A stretch of 64,000 nt of DNA from Okapia johnstoni (taxonomy: Eukaryota; Chordata; Mammalia; Artiodactyla; Giraffidae), in the NCBI GenBank assembly GCA_024291935.2, contig CM044308.1, positions 117,082,501 through 117,146,500 of the forward strand, read 5' to 3'. This document shows positions 53,311-64,000 of the stretch, in pieces (position 1 is the first letter of the stretch; every line of letters starts with the position of its first letter). The position numbers were made by a program, and so were the translations under genes. Under the pieces are notes generated by a model. That model had not been told where the DNA came from. It made no database searches and saw only the letters and a program-made list of their open reading frames with translations.

Positions 53311-54584
53311 TTACATGAATGATTTAAAGAAAAGAAACACTAAAGCCATACACGTTTTAAGTTGTTTTTATCATTGGCACCCACGTTTCTCTTTCACGAT
53401 TAAAACCAAACATTGAAATGGCAGAGATTACTGTCACTCCATTGACTTTCTGCATTGACTGCATTACTCAACAGAGTCTGAAGACAGGTCAGATTTTTTT
53501 TTTTTTTTTATGACTCTGACATTTTGAAAAACAAGTCTGGCAAACAAGCTGGTTCTCTCTTGTTTGATGTGGTCAGAATTCCTTCTTGAGCACGTGACCC
53601 CTAACTCACAATGTGATGCTCATTTTAAAAACACAAACAAACCTGTTTGGGTTTTTTTCTTTCTTTCTTTCTTCTTCAAATTCACTTTGGAAGCTATGGG
53701 ATTGATCAGAAAGGCAGGTAGGAGATAGTGTCTTCCAGGGGTCCTGGTGTGAGAACTAGAGTCTGAGGAGCTCTGGGTCACAAGGAAAAGGCGACTCAAA
53801 CATCTGATGTATGTATCCCAACCCTAAGCCACCTGTGAGCATCGCTGGTGCTATCAAGAATGTCTGGGTTAGTTCAGAGTGAGGGGGGAACAGTCCTTTC
53901 TTAGTAATAATTTTTAAAATTATTTTAAAACCACAAAAAGTAAGCTACTTAATCATGAATAAAAGTGTGTGGTGTGTGTGTGTGTGTATAAAACTGAAAG
54001 CTCCTTATAATTCATGGGGAAATAGTGGAAGTGTTTCTGATAACATAGAATCAAATTAAGCATGTCTATTACATCTGTAACTGGTTAATACTATTCAGAA
54101 AGTTCTAACCCATGCAATATGACACGTAGACATATTAGCACTACAAGGAGGAGAGAGCCTTGTAGCATTAGATGCTCGAAATGCCGTTATATATACACTT
54201 GGGAAAATGACAGTCATTAAGTCATTAAGGAAAAGACACTTAGGAATAAATGAAAGGATTCAATCCTTAATAAAAGGAATCAGAGTGGCCTTGGATAACA
54301 TATACAAAACTCAGTAGCTTTCTCTTACTAATCTGTCATTAAAATATAATGATGAAACAGAGTGGGAGTACCTGGGACCAATCCTTATTTAGTAGCTTTG
54401 TCATTACAATAGTAGCTCCTTAAAAAAAAAAAAAAAGGTGTTTTTTTTTTTGTTTGTTTGTTTTTAATGTATAGTAGAGATTTGGGGAAAGTAGAGAATC
54501 CCAATAATGGATAATGACTGATCTTCCCTAGACAGACCTTAGTAATAACTGCAGGGGAAGAGCCCTCTATAAAAAGTAAGAACT

Positions 54585-54765
54585 TGAACTTTAGAGTCAG
54601 ACAGATCTAGATTTGAATACCAGAGGTATCATTTATTAGGTTGTTGGTTGTTGGTTCTCAGGTAATATGCATGTCTACTCTGAGCCTGTTTTTTCATTCA
54701 TGAAATGGGAATGGCAGAAGCATCTGCCTCATGGGTATGTGAGTTAATACATGAGTAGTGTTTTC
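54585..54765 (+). repeat. MIR relic
   Basis: 'ctttagagtcagacagatct', 'agatttgaataccagagg' and 'ctgagcctgttttttcattc' are MIR text. Confidence 0.65.
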
Positions 54766-54934
54766 CCAGATCCTGTACTCAGTGAAAGCTTCCATGTACT
54801 CTGGGCCCTAGACCTGGGCCCTAATCTGCTACACTAGGGAATCCCAGGGCATTTCTCCAGTTATTATTTGTAGCAATTACATATTTTAGCACCAATAATA
54901 TAGATAGCATAGAGCAGAACAGAGGATGCTTTCT

Positions 54935-55275
54935 TTCCTTTTTTTTAACCCTTTTTAAATTTTATTTTTTAAGCTTTTTTATTTTACATTGGAGTACAGC
55001 CAGTTAACAATGTTGTGACAGTTTCAGGTGGACAGCAAAGGGGCTTAGCCATACATATCCATGTATCCATTCTCCCCTAAACACCCCTTCCATCCAGACT
55101 GAGGTATAACATTGAGCAGAGATCCCTGTGCTGCACAGTAGGACTTTGTTGGTTGTCCTTTTTAAATATAGCAGTGTGTACACGTCCATCCCCAACTCCA
55201 TAACTGTCCCTTCTCAGCATCCTCCCCTCCTGACAACCATAAGCTCATCTCTAAATCTGTGAGTCTGTTTCCAGA
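54935..55275 (-). repeat. Ruminant L1 3' fragment
   Basis: Complement of the L1 tail: 'attggagtacagccagttaa', 'gtttcaggtggacagcaaag', 'gagatccctgtgctgcac'. Confidence 0.8.
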
Positions 55276-55492
55276 ACCATTTCCAACATGAACCGGTGAC
55301 AATCATATACACATGGGCTGAAGAATCTCTAAGACAGGCTAGTGATTCAAAGGAAGTCAACAAAAATGCACATGAGGGAAGGGCTTATGGTCAATATTAC
55401 TTACCTCTCTCTCCTCTGTATCTAGAACAGTGCCTGTCCCTCAGTTGATGCTTAATAATTGTTACTGAATGAATGCATGAATGCACCAGTGA

Positions 55493-55789
<297 letters not shown>

Positions 55790-55939
55790 TGATTTAAAAA
55801 AAAAAAAAAAACAGTAAAGAAGATATTCTTCCAGCTCATCCACCACTTGTAGATTTGATTCAACTCATTTCATTCCTTTTATCTCTCTCCTCAAGATTTG
55901 GATTGTTTAGCCTAAAATGAGAGGAAGTTAGGGAATGGA

Positions 55940-56060
55940 GTTGAATCTGGGTTATAGCTCACCAGCTGTGTGTCCTGGGTCAAATCATTGCATCTTTATG
56001 AGGGTCAGTCTTCTCATCTGTAAAATGGGTTGTGGGGGCAATCCAATGACTGGGTATGTA
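55940..56060 (+). repeat. MIR relic
   Basis: 'tcaccagctgtgtgtcctgg' and 'cttctcatctgtaaaatggg'. Confidence 0.7.
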
Positions 56061-57134
56061 GGCACACTTGTACATTGGTACAGTATGAATATGTGTAATA
56101 TTGTAGCTTTTATTTTTGTCCGGTGTTCATTACTATCCCTAAGTACTTCTTAACAGCACCTCCCACTGGGAAGTCCATGGGCTTCCTTCTTAACAGGGTC
56201 TGTATGGTCCCATCCATCACAGATGGGCCATTTCAGCGCAAGAAGGCTGACAGAAGTGTGCCTGTGGATGCCACTCTCAGAGTAATGATGTTGATGGTGT
56301 TTAGTGTATTTTCAGCCTTGTGTTGATAGCTCAGGCCAGGTCTTCCTTGTGATCCAGGAAGCATCCATGAGAGGTCTTGGGGGAGAGCTATGGGAGGTAC
56401 ATTTCCCATCTTTCTTCTACCCTGGGGATCACCCACTGTCTTCGTGGCCTCCCTGTGTCCAGTGCCCACATGAACCACTTTTTTATCTGTTCCTGCCTTT
56501 TTCACTCCTCTGTCCACTCTCCCTAAACCTTATCTAGCCTCAGATCACTTCTGACGGGATGGACTTATGTGCTCCTTGAGGGCAAAACAGAGCCAGGCCC
56601 ATAGGAGTCACCAGAATTTATTGAATGAGTACATTTGGCCCCCTCTCTGTCCTCAGCTACTGGGAAACTGATGCTCTCCCCACTTAGTTTTATAAAAGGA
56701 ACCTTTAGAGGACTCACAAAATAAAAAAGCTATTTTAAATTTGCTGCCTTTTCACGGGGCCATCTCCAGGAATGTGGTAACCACACTAAAACCAGGGTTT
56801 GAGAATGAGATCAGATTCCTGAAACCAGCTTGCTTGACTTCTAGGAGATTTGATTAAAATGCCCATGGATAAGATATCTCGTGTCTGTTTCTACAACCAA
56901 AACTATACACAAACTGTCCCACTTACCTTCTTTCTTCACACCTCCAGCTTTGGCTGACACACACACAGATCTATATTTTCTTATGCACTATCTGAATTAA
57001 AAATTTCCCTGGAGCTATTACACATTTTTTTCATTTTGCTCCTCCTAATTTTTCTCACCTATAATTCTCTACTTTCTTGCAATAATCTTATTCTCCTATT
57101 GCAGACAGCCAATACCAGAGTGCACTGACCTTAG

Positions 57135-57173
<39 letters not shown>
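57135..57173. repeat. (TG)n microsatellite
   Basis: About 19 TG units in intron 6. Confidence 0.95.
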
Positions 57174-57178
<5 letters not shown>

Positions 57179-57371
57179 GGAGTGGGGAAAGCATGAAGCA
57201 TGATGAGGGTCACCAGCAAACATGGTTGAGACACAGCAGTCCTACCCCAGGAAGTGGCAGGATGAAGAATCGGTTATGGAGTCCAAGCTTGCTCTGCTCT
57301 CTGCACCACAGGCCAGTAAATCAAGAGATGAGTTTTTGGGCAATAAATAGCCAATTCCTGTCCTGTTGAGT

Positions 57372-57588
57372 GGGGCTTCCCAGGTGGCGCTAGTGGTAAA
57401 GAGCCTGCCTGCCAAAGCAAGATACATGAAACAAGGGTTTGATTCCTGGGTTGGGAAGATGCCCTGGAGGAGGGCATGGTGATGCACTCCAGTGTTCTTG
57501 CCTGGAGAACACCTTGAACAGAGGTGGTGGGCTGCAGTCCATAGGGTTGCAAAGAATCGGATACAACTGAAGCGACTTAGCACGCACA
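57372..57588 (+). repeat. BOV-tA SINE with perfect 11-bp target-site duplication
   Basis: Forward copy. TCCTGTTGAGT at 57361-57371 recurs at 57589-57599. Confidence 0.95.
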
Positions 57589-59158
57589 TCCTGTTGAGTA
57601 CATGGGCCCTGCTTGGTGACTGCAGAGGCCCAAGGAGAATGTGATAACAGACTCCCCAGCAGTGCCAATTCATCATTCTCTACTCACCTGTTGGACTGGA
57701 TAACATGCTTCTTAAGCAGGAACCAGTGCCCAGAAAACAGATGGGAAAGCCAAGAGTCACACTCTGCGGGAGCTCGAATGACATCAGTGGCTTTCCATCC
57801 TGGAACTGAGGCACATTAGGGGCACAGGCTGTGTTGAAAATAAAATTCCTGGGCCTCACCTCCAAAGGGTTTGACTCATTATGTCTTGGGTGGGGCCGAG
57901 GAATGTGTATTTCTTAAAGGGCTCCTCGGGACGACTCAAAAACAATAGGCTGGTTGCAGAACTAAGTCCTCCAATGTCATCCACTCTAGATGGGATCATT
58001 TGCTTTTCTAGGCAGAGACCTCTTGAAAAGAGCAGTGGCAATGGGCTTGGGGAGAAAACAGCAAATCCATGGGGCTCCCTTGGAGTCTGAGACTTTATGG
58101 GAAGTCTAGGAAACAGGAGATCAAGGTGTCAGGTGAGACACCGCCTGGAGGAGAAGCCAAGCCCCTACAGAGTTAGAGATAGTGCTGTTCTGAGTGATCA
58201 GAGGACCCCTCCTTCCCAGCCCCACCCAGGAGAGCCAGGAGGGGGCTTATTCCCCTTCCCTTCTCTGCTCACCTTTTAGGTTTCTGATAACGGTATCAGC
58301 TAAAGCTCTGAGCAGGCAATTGTTGAGGCCTCTGTGCTATCTCCACAGAGCACTTCCCCCTCCTGTGAACCTGCTTATGGAACCCTCCCCATCTCAGGAA
58401 AGGTTCTCTAGGTGTCTTTTCCCGCATCTGCCTAAAAAAGAGATCTGTTTTCTGGGTTTCCGTCTTCAGCTTGTTCTGCCCCTCCCCCCACCACTTCCTA
58501 GAAAACGAAGTCAAATCAAAGGAAACTTGGCAACTCCCAGAAAGAAGTTGAGGGTATCTTTCCCTTCATCCTCCCATCCCCAGCCCCACCCCGCTTCAGC
58601 TACCTGCCCCAGAATCCCGCCCAGGGAGCCAATGTAGGATAGGTACCAGGGACCTGATCTTGGCTGCAGTGGCCCCAGTTCTAAAGAGACCTCAGGATAG
58701 AGACACAATACAGAACCATGAAGGTCCCCGTCCTCCAGAACAGAAAGATGGCAACACCTGCTGTGACCACCAGCCTTCAACTTATTACTTCCTCCTTCTA
58801 GTACATGGTCCTTCCATTGCCACCAGCCATGTGCTGCCAAATAAGACACACTCACTTCACAGACTGGCTGAGTCACAGTGTTTTATCCCCTCTCTGCTCT
58901 AGTTAAGAGAATGAGCATCTGACCTCTCTCAGGTCATTGCACAGCTGGCCGAAGGAGGGTCTTCAAGCTGCACACCTCTAGGACCATGGAGGAGGTTTTG
59001 TTTTTTATCAAAATGTGGGCCCCTGCACACTCTTGCCCCCTGCTGGACAGACATATCTGGGCAGTAATCTGTACCTTAGAGTGGACGCCCTTAACTCGGT
59101 CCTGAGTGCACCAGGGCAAGCCTCCCCCAGAGCCAGGCATGGATGGAGTGGGCAGATA

Positions 59159-59363
59159 TGTTGTTGTTGTTCAATCGCTCAGTCGTGTCTGACTCTTTGC
59201 AACCCCATGGACTGCAGCACTCCAGGCTTACCTGTCCTTCACCGTCTCCCAGAGTTTGCCCGAGTTCATGTCCATTGAGTCAGTGATGCCGTCCAACCAT
59301 CTCATCTTCTGTCATCCCCTTCTCCTACCTTCAATCTTTCCCATCACGAAGGTCTTTTCCAAT
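59159..59363 (-). mobile_element. BovB LINE 3' fragment with perfect 13-bp target-site duplication
   Basis: A 205-bp reverse fragment: TTGTTGTTG tail complement, then 'ctcagtcgtgtctgactctt' and the RT C-terminal text backwards. GAGTGGGCAGATA flanks it exactly at 59146-59158 and 59364-59376. It lies about 320 bp before exon 7. Confidence 0.95.
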
Positions 59364-59685
59364 GAGTGGGCAGATACAGAGCGCTGCAACCCCAAGGGGG
59401 CTAAATTTGGGAGGTCAGAGGACAACTTTGGGAAACCCTCAGACCTCAGTCAGACCTGTTGAAACCCCATTTCCATCTACAGCTGTCTGTGGAATGTGGG
59501 TGAGTCTCTTTATCTCTCTAAGCCTCAATTTTTTTGGTCTATAAAATCTCTTCCCGGGCAACCTGTTATGTAACAGCCTCAACCCAGCGCTGGCAAATAG
59601 CAGGGGCTCTGTTGATGACCATTCAAGTCTGTTCACCTTTTCTCACCCCTGAAGCCGTCTCTGATCCTTCCTCTCGTTCCCACAG

Positions 59686-59748
59686 GCCTCAACTCCTCCC
59701 AAGCTCAGAGCGTCCTGGGCCCGTCATCATGGAGTCTTAACAGTGTGT
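59686..59748 (+). CDS. HNF1B: HNF1B exon 7, recognisable 5' part only (abnormal)
   Basis: A good acceptor (cctctcgttcccacag, ending at 59685) in the right phase gives S-LNSSQAQSV, matching the start of family exon 7 (LNTSQAQSV in human, remembered). The frame then reads LGPSSWSL-NSV where human has PVI-NSV. The net gain is 15 nt, so frame is kept, and NSV is the last likely homologous residue set (to about 59748). After that the expected Gln-rich text (AALQPVQFSQQL onward, about 50 residues) is missing and the frame reads SPTLSDFHTPNI, unlike the family. No GTRAGT-type donor follows. The frame stays open until TGA at 59934-59936 inside a CHR SINE. The end given is the limit of similarity, not a splice site. 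Assembly error, allele-specific damage or true divergence are all possible. Confidence 0.6.
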
Positions 59749-59904
59749 CCCCCACACTCTCTGATTTCCACACCCCAAACATCTCTAATCGAGAACCATA
59801 TCACCTGCATACGGAACATTTGAGTTTCTGCCCCACGCAGAGAGGCTGCTTCCCATCTCCAGTGTTTTCACCTACCCGAAGACTACCTTTCAGCCATTTA
59901 TATT

Positions 59905-60036
59905 TTGGAGTTTTGGGGGTTTTTATGCCATGCTGAGCAGCATGTGAGATCTTGGTTCCCCAACCAGGGATCGAACCTGTGTCCCCTACCTTGGAAACAT
60001 AGGGTCTTAACCACTGGCCCCCCCCAGGAAGCCCCC
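59905..60036 (-). repeat. CHR-type SINE just downstream of exon 7
   Basis: Reverse copy: 'gttccccaaccagggatcga' and 'ttaaccactggcccccccca'. It begins about 220 bp after the exon 7 acceptor and supplies the stop codon of the read-through frame. Confidence 0.88.
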
Positions 60037-60254
60037 CTTGCAACCATTTACTTCTCATCCATGCCTAGCCCCCACTTCTCCCCCTCCTGAGCCCCAGAGC
60101 CCCAGCCCTCTGGCTATGTCAGGCTATAGGCCCTCACCTCTGAGTCTGGGGAGAAAGCATGGGAAGGATGGTTTTCTGTCTTCAAGCACAACCCCATGGA
60201 CACACCTGGGCTGCCTCTGGAATAGAGCAATAGTCTTGCATCAGACAGACCTAG

Positions 60255-60415
60255 ATTTAAATCCTGGCTCTGAGCCTTAGCGGCTATGTAGCCAGTGGTA
60301 ATTTCCTCAGCCACTCTCAACTTCAGTTTTTTCATCTTAAAATGGAAATAATGTGCATGTAGAGTCAATATGAAAGTGAAACAAAAGTAGGTATGAACTG
60401 TGTTTGGTAAGTATT
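60255..60415 (+). repeat. MIR relic
   Basis: 'tagatttaaatcctggctct', 'cactctcaacttcagttttt' and 'tcatcttaaaatggaaata'. Confidence 0.65.
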
Positions 60416-60431
60416 AAGAGTTATTAAAATG

Positions 60432-60566
60432 TGGACTTCCCTGGTGGTCCAGTGGTTAAGACTTAATGCTTCTAGTGCAAGGGGTGTGGGTTTGATCCCT
60501 GGTTGGGAACTAAGATCCCACATGCCACATGGCCAAAAAATTTGAAAAATATATAAATTTTTAAAA
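60432..60566 (+). repeat. CHR-type SINE with 15-bp target-site duplication
   Basis: Forward copy. The flanking agagttattaaaatg (60417-60431) recurs at 60567-60581 with one mismatch. Confidence 0.93.
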
Positions 60567-61286
60567 AGAGTTATAAAAATGCAAATAATTATTTATTAAG
60601 AGTGTCTAATAGGAGGAGGCAGGGGTAGGAAAAAGGATTTCAATTTCCCTTCTGGCTGCGAGTCTGAGGGGCAACGGCTAAGTTCAGCCTCCTTCTACGC
60701 TCGGGCTCCATCCTGCCCCAGGCCTGTGTAGCTGGTTTCTGCGTACCATCTCACATTCCAATCACATTTTCGTGGCTTTTAAAAAATCTGCCACAGCCTG
60801 CAGCAGAGTCTGGGACCACATGTGTTACACTGCCCTTCCTCCCCTGTCCTGACAGTGTGCTCCCCCTGCCTCACCTGGGCAGGATTCCTCAGTGGCGAGG
60901 CTTGGGCGGGACAGTCAGACAGGGGTCACCAGCGACCTGTGGACTGCCGAGGCCCCGCTGTCCTGGCTGGCTCTGAAGAGAGAGCTCATGGGGCCCCAGA
61001 CCAGGAAATAACCAGCCTCCCACTAAGGGAAGGACAGGCTGAGACAGCAGGCTGTGACCTTCAGCCCCATTCCCTACTGGAGGACTCCTTGGTAGAACAA
61101 GCTGGTCCCTCCCACAAGGCCAAACATCCACATGCTTTCTGGGTTGGTCATGTGACCTGGAGTTTACATGAATCTTATGGATGAACTAGCATGAGTCAAA
61201 GGTTCCAGACTTGGTGGACACATACTGGAAAAACAGAAAGCGAAAACCACATGCTTCTGGAGCTTTTATTGGAATCTAGGCTCAGG

Positions 61287-61487
61287 GAGCTTCCCTGGTG
61301 GCTTAGACCGTAAAGAATCTGCCTGCAATGTAGGAGATGTGGGTTCAATACCTGGATTAGGAAGATCCCCTGGAGAAGGGAATGGCAACCCACTCCAGTA
61401 TGGATAATCCAATGGACAGAGGAGCCTGGAGGGCTACAGTCTGTAGGGTTATAAAGAGTCAGACACAACCGAGCGACTAACACTTTT
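61287..61487 (+). repeat. BOV-tA SINE
   Basis: Forward copy with a small deletion in 'ccagtatggataatccaatg'. Confidence 0.94.
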
Positions 61488-61764
61488 GTCCATCATACTT
61501 CATTTGTGTGATGTCATATGACATTTTAGTGCAAATTGCAACAGCCCAAAATTATACAAGTAATGACACCCATGCCTATTTAACAATTATTAATCAATCT
61601 ATAATTGCTAGCATGAGACCTGGGGCTTGAGTCACTACAGAAATAGTAAGCAAACAGGCCAGCTCCTTCATTTTGACAGCTACTACGAACTTTTTTGGAC
61701 TTAAATTCTCAGATGCACCACACGTGCCCCAGGATCAGCTGTGTTTGGGGTGTTTGTTTATTTG

Positions 61765-61906
61765 TTTTTGAATAGTTATATATTTGGCTGTGCCGATCTT
61801 AGTTGCAGCATGTGGGACCTAGTTCCCTGACCAGGGATCAAACCCAGGCCCTGTGCTTTGGGAGCATGGAGTCTTAGCACTGCACTGGACCACCAGGGAA
61901 GTCCCA
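61765..61906 (-). repeat. CHR-type SINE
   Basis: Reverse copy: 'gttccctgaccagggatcaa' and 'ctggaccaccagggaagtcc'. Confidence 0.9.
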
Positions 61907-62029
61907 GGATTACTTGCTGATATCCAGGCATCTAATACTTTGAAAGTCAGAGGGAAAGAAGTGCTCCCACCACAGAAGCACCGTCCACCTCTATATACCA
62001 GGCACTGTGGAAACCTATTTATCTATTTG

Positions 62030-62120
62030 GTAAAGTGCTTTAAACATGATCTCTTTTAATCCTACAACAGATATCATTCCCATTTTACAGAGGAGGAAAC
62101 TGAGGCTAACTGAGTCAGGA
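62030..62120 (-). repeat. MIR relic
   Basis: 'cccattttacagaggaggaa' and 'actgaggctaactgagtcag'. Confidence 0.65.
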
Positions 62121-62285
62121 TTTAAACACATGGCCATTCTTTTTGATCACATCACACTGCCTTGCCCAAACATAACTACCACCCACCCCCACCCCCTTTT
62201 ATCTGCCTGGGGAAAAAGGAACAGTGGTGTGGGATGAGGGGTGGTCTGCAGCTGTGCTTACACTCTTGTGAGATCTGCACATTGA

Positions 62286-62447
<162 letters not shown>

Positions 62448-62551
62448 TAGAGGGAGGGGAGGGATGACTATGACTACTGATGTGCAGAGAGTGTGACAAG
62501 TGTGGACTCAGCCTCAGTGTGGTCCTTCTGAGGCTCCCCAGGTACTTTCTG

Positions 62552-62605
62552 AAAGAATCCCTGAGGTCACAAGGTAAAGATAAAAGAATCCCTGAGGTCA
62601 CAAGG
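62552..62605 (+). repeat. Two-copy tandem duplication, 31-bp period
   Basis: AAAGAATCCCTGAGGTCACA plus AGG occurs at 62552-62574 and again exactly at 62583-62605. Confidence 0.9.
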
Positions 62606-63529
62606 CATAGAAGATGGGACACAGGCTGAAGGGGCTTGTTGCTCCCCTAGCATCCCTAACAAGAGCACTAGAGTAGCGAAGTGTGATCAGTTGCTAGAGA
62701 CTGGATTATACAGAGCCTGTAGGCACTGAGGTTGAGTATCCCCAGTGGACTGGTCATGATCCATGGACAGGGTATTTCCAAGGAGGGCTCAGAAAGTCAG
62801 ACCCTCTGGAGTCTCATGCTTTGCAAGAGGGATCCTTGAGGATTTCCCATCAGTTAACAAATAGAGAAAATGAACAGTGAGTCAGAGGTCCGGAGGCTGA
62901 TTCACCTAGTTCAGAACTCATCCTGAACCCCCAATGCTGTAAGCTCCAGAAAATGACCCAATTCTGCCAACCCACGGGGACTCCCCAGTAGACAGCCTGG
63001 CCTTACCAGAGGCCTGTGTTCACTTGGTGTTTTATAGAGAAGCTCAGAATCAGCTTCCTGGTGCATTGAAAGTGGGGAATCCAGAGGCTTAGTCACCATT
63101 TCAGTTGATGACTAATTCCCACCTCCACATACATAGAGGGGATGAGGGTAAAGACGAGCCATGGTAAGGCTACAGCTTGGGCAGCTGGACTCGAATGAGA
63201 CAGAGAGTTAGAAAACAGGACAAGTCGTCTGAACACAGGTCACAATTCCAGAGTAACACAATAGGACCTTTTAGTAGCTGGGGTCTGTGCAGTGTGGGAA
63301 CTGTTTGGCCTTTATTGATTGCTAGATTAGTAGGTGACAACCTTGAACTTAATGTCAGAGGCTCTCAGCAGTGTTTGGTCCTGTGGATGGTCTTTTTTTT
63401 TTCTTTCCCCATCAAATCACACCTTATCCAGTGCCATGTGCTCCTGAGCAAGTTCTTTCATGGGCTCAGCCTTCTCTGTTCTTCCTTTGCCCCTGTCTCC
63501 TCCTGGTCCTGCAGTTGGGCTCGTGAAAC

Positions 63530-63680
63530 AAGTGGATTCAGTTCCTGGCTTTGCCACTTGCTCAGTGACCTTGACCTCCCTGAGCCTTCACTTTCCTCAT
63601 CTCTAAAACAAGTCGTGGCATCTACTTGTTCTGCAGATTTGATGATGCCGTGTAGATTAAGTGCCTGGCACATCTTGGGC
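63530..63680 (+). repeat. MIR relic
   Basis: 'gctttgccacttgctcagtg', 'ccttgacctccctgagcctt' and 'ctttcctcatctctaaaac' are MIR core text. Confidence 0.7.
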
Positions 63681-64000
63681 GCTGAAACACACATGACCTA
63701 GTCCTTCGGGCTGTGGAATGAGGTGGGGTAGGGAGGGAGGTGTGTGGGACCCACTTTGCTACCCTTCTCTCACTCATCGGAAGATGAAAGGACGCTCCGG
63801 GCACCCTGCCCTTCGACTCCCGTGTGATTTCCCACTCTTTGTAGTGAGCAGGGAAAACATTTATCTGTGCTCACCAATCTCAATCAGGGGGGCAGCCAGG
63901 CGCAGCAGCCCTGCTTGGGAATACCTTCCCCTTTGAAAGGTTTATCAATCCATCTGCCACTTGGGCAGCCCTGGACGGGGCTGTGATTAATGATTCCTGT

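Noticed and set aside
58194..58637. 147-codon C-rich open frame in intron 6
   Set aside because: No recognisable domain, no splice support and biased Pro/Leu/Ser content; treated as chance.
60795..60830. Possible displaced remnant of exon 7 (CAGCAGAG..CCACATG)
   Set aside because: The match is about 20 bp, the flanks do not translate to the family sequence in any frame and there are no splice sites.

Overview
The window is mammalian nuclear DNA from a ruminant, almost certainly a bovid. The evidence is the repeat content: many tRNA-Glu-derived SINEs of the BOV-tA and CHR types, one dimeric Bov-A2 SINE, four BovB (RTE) LINE fragments, ruminant L1 3' ends, and old MIR/L2 relics. Nothing prokaryotic or viral was recognised. 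No operon, phage, CRISPR or insertion-sequence signal was found.

One protein-coding gene was recognised, on the + strand: HNF1B (TCF2, vHNF1). It encodes hepatocyte nuclear factor 1-beta, a dimeric POU-homeodomain transcription factor of kidney, liver, pancreas, gut and genitourinary tract. Coding exons 1 to 8 are in the window. The ATG is at 12302 and exon 8 ends at 62429. Exon 9, which in human HNF1B carries only a few codons plus the 3' UTR, was not found and should lie beyond 64000. The lengths of exons 1-6 (344, 200, 265, 236, 161, 133 bp) and exon 8 (119 bp) match the human exon lengths I remember, and each has consensus splice sites. Exon 7 is the exception. Its acceptor and about ten codons are recognisable, then the sequence departs from the family and no plausible donor follows.

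Layout: 1-11.0 kb is repeat-rich upstream intergenic DNA. About 11.0-15.1 kb is a CpG-island-like region holding the proximal promoter (DR1 nuclear-receptor element, two octamers, a TATA-like box), the 5' UTR, exon 1 and the start of intron 1. About 15.2-16.9 kb is an AT-rich part of intron 1 without recognised repeats. Exons 2-4 lie between 17.3 and 24.7 kb. Intron 4 is about 25 kb and contains most of the SINEs and several non-repeat segments that look like enhancers: a DR5 retinoid-type element, a perfect homeodomain palindrome, a consensus T-MARE and GATA clusters. Exons 5 to 8 are spread over 49.7-62.4 kb.

The exons together encode an N-terminal dimerisation helix (exon 1), POU-specific domain (exons 1-2), divergent POU homeodomain (exons 3-4) and C-terminal transactivation region (exons 4-8). 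Human comparisons are from memory, not from an alignment run here. Repeat family names come from recognising consensus segments by eye, so repeat boundaries are approximate unless target-site duplications are given.
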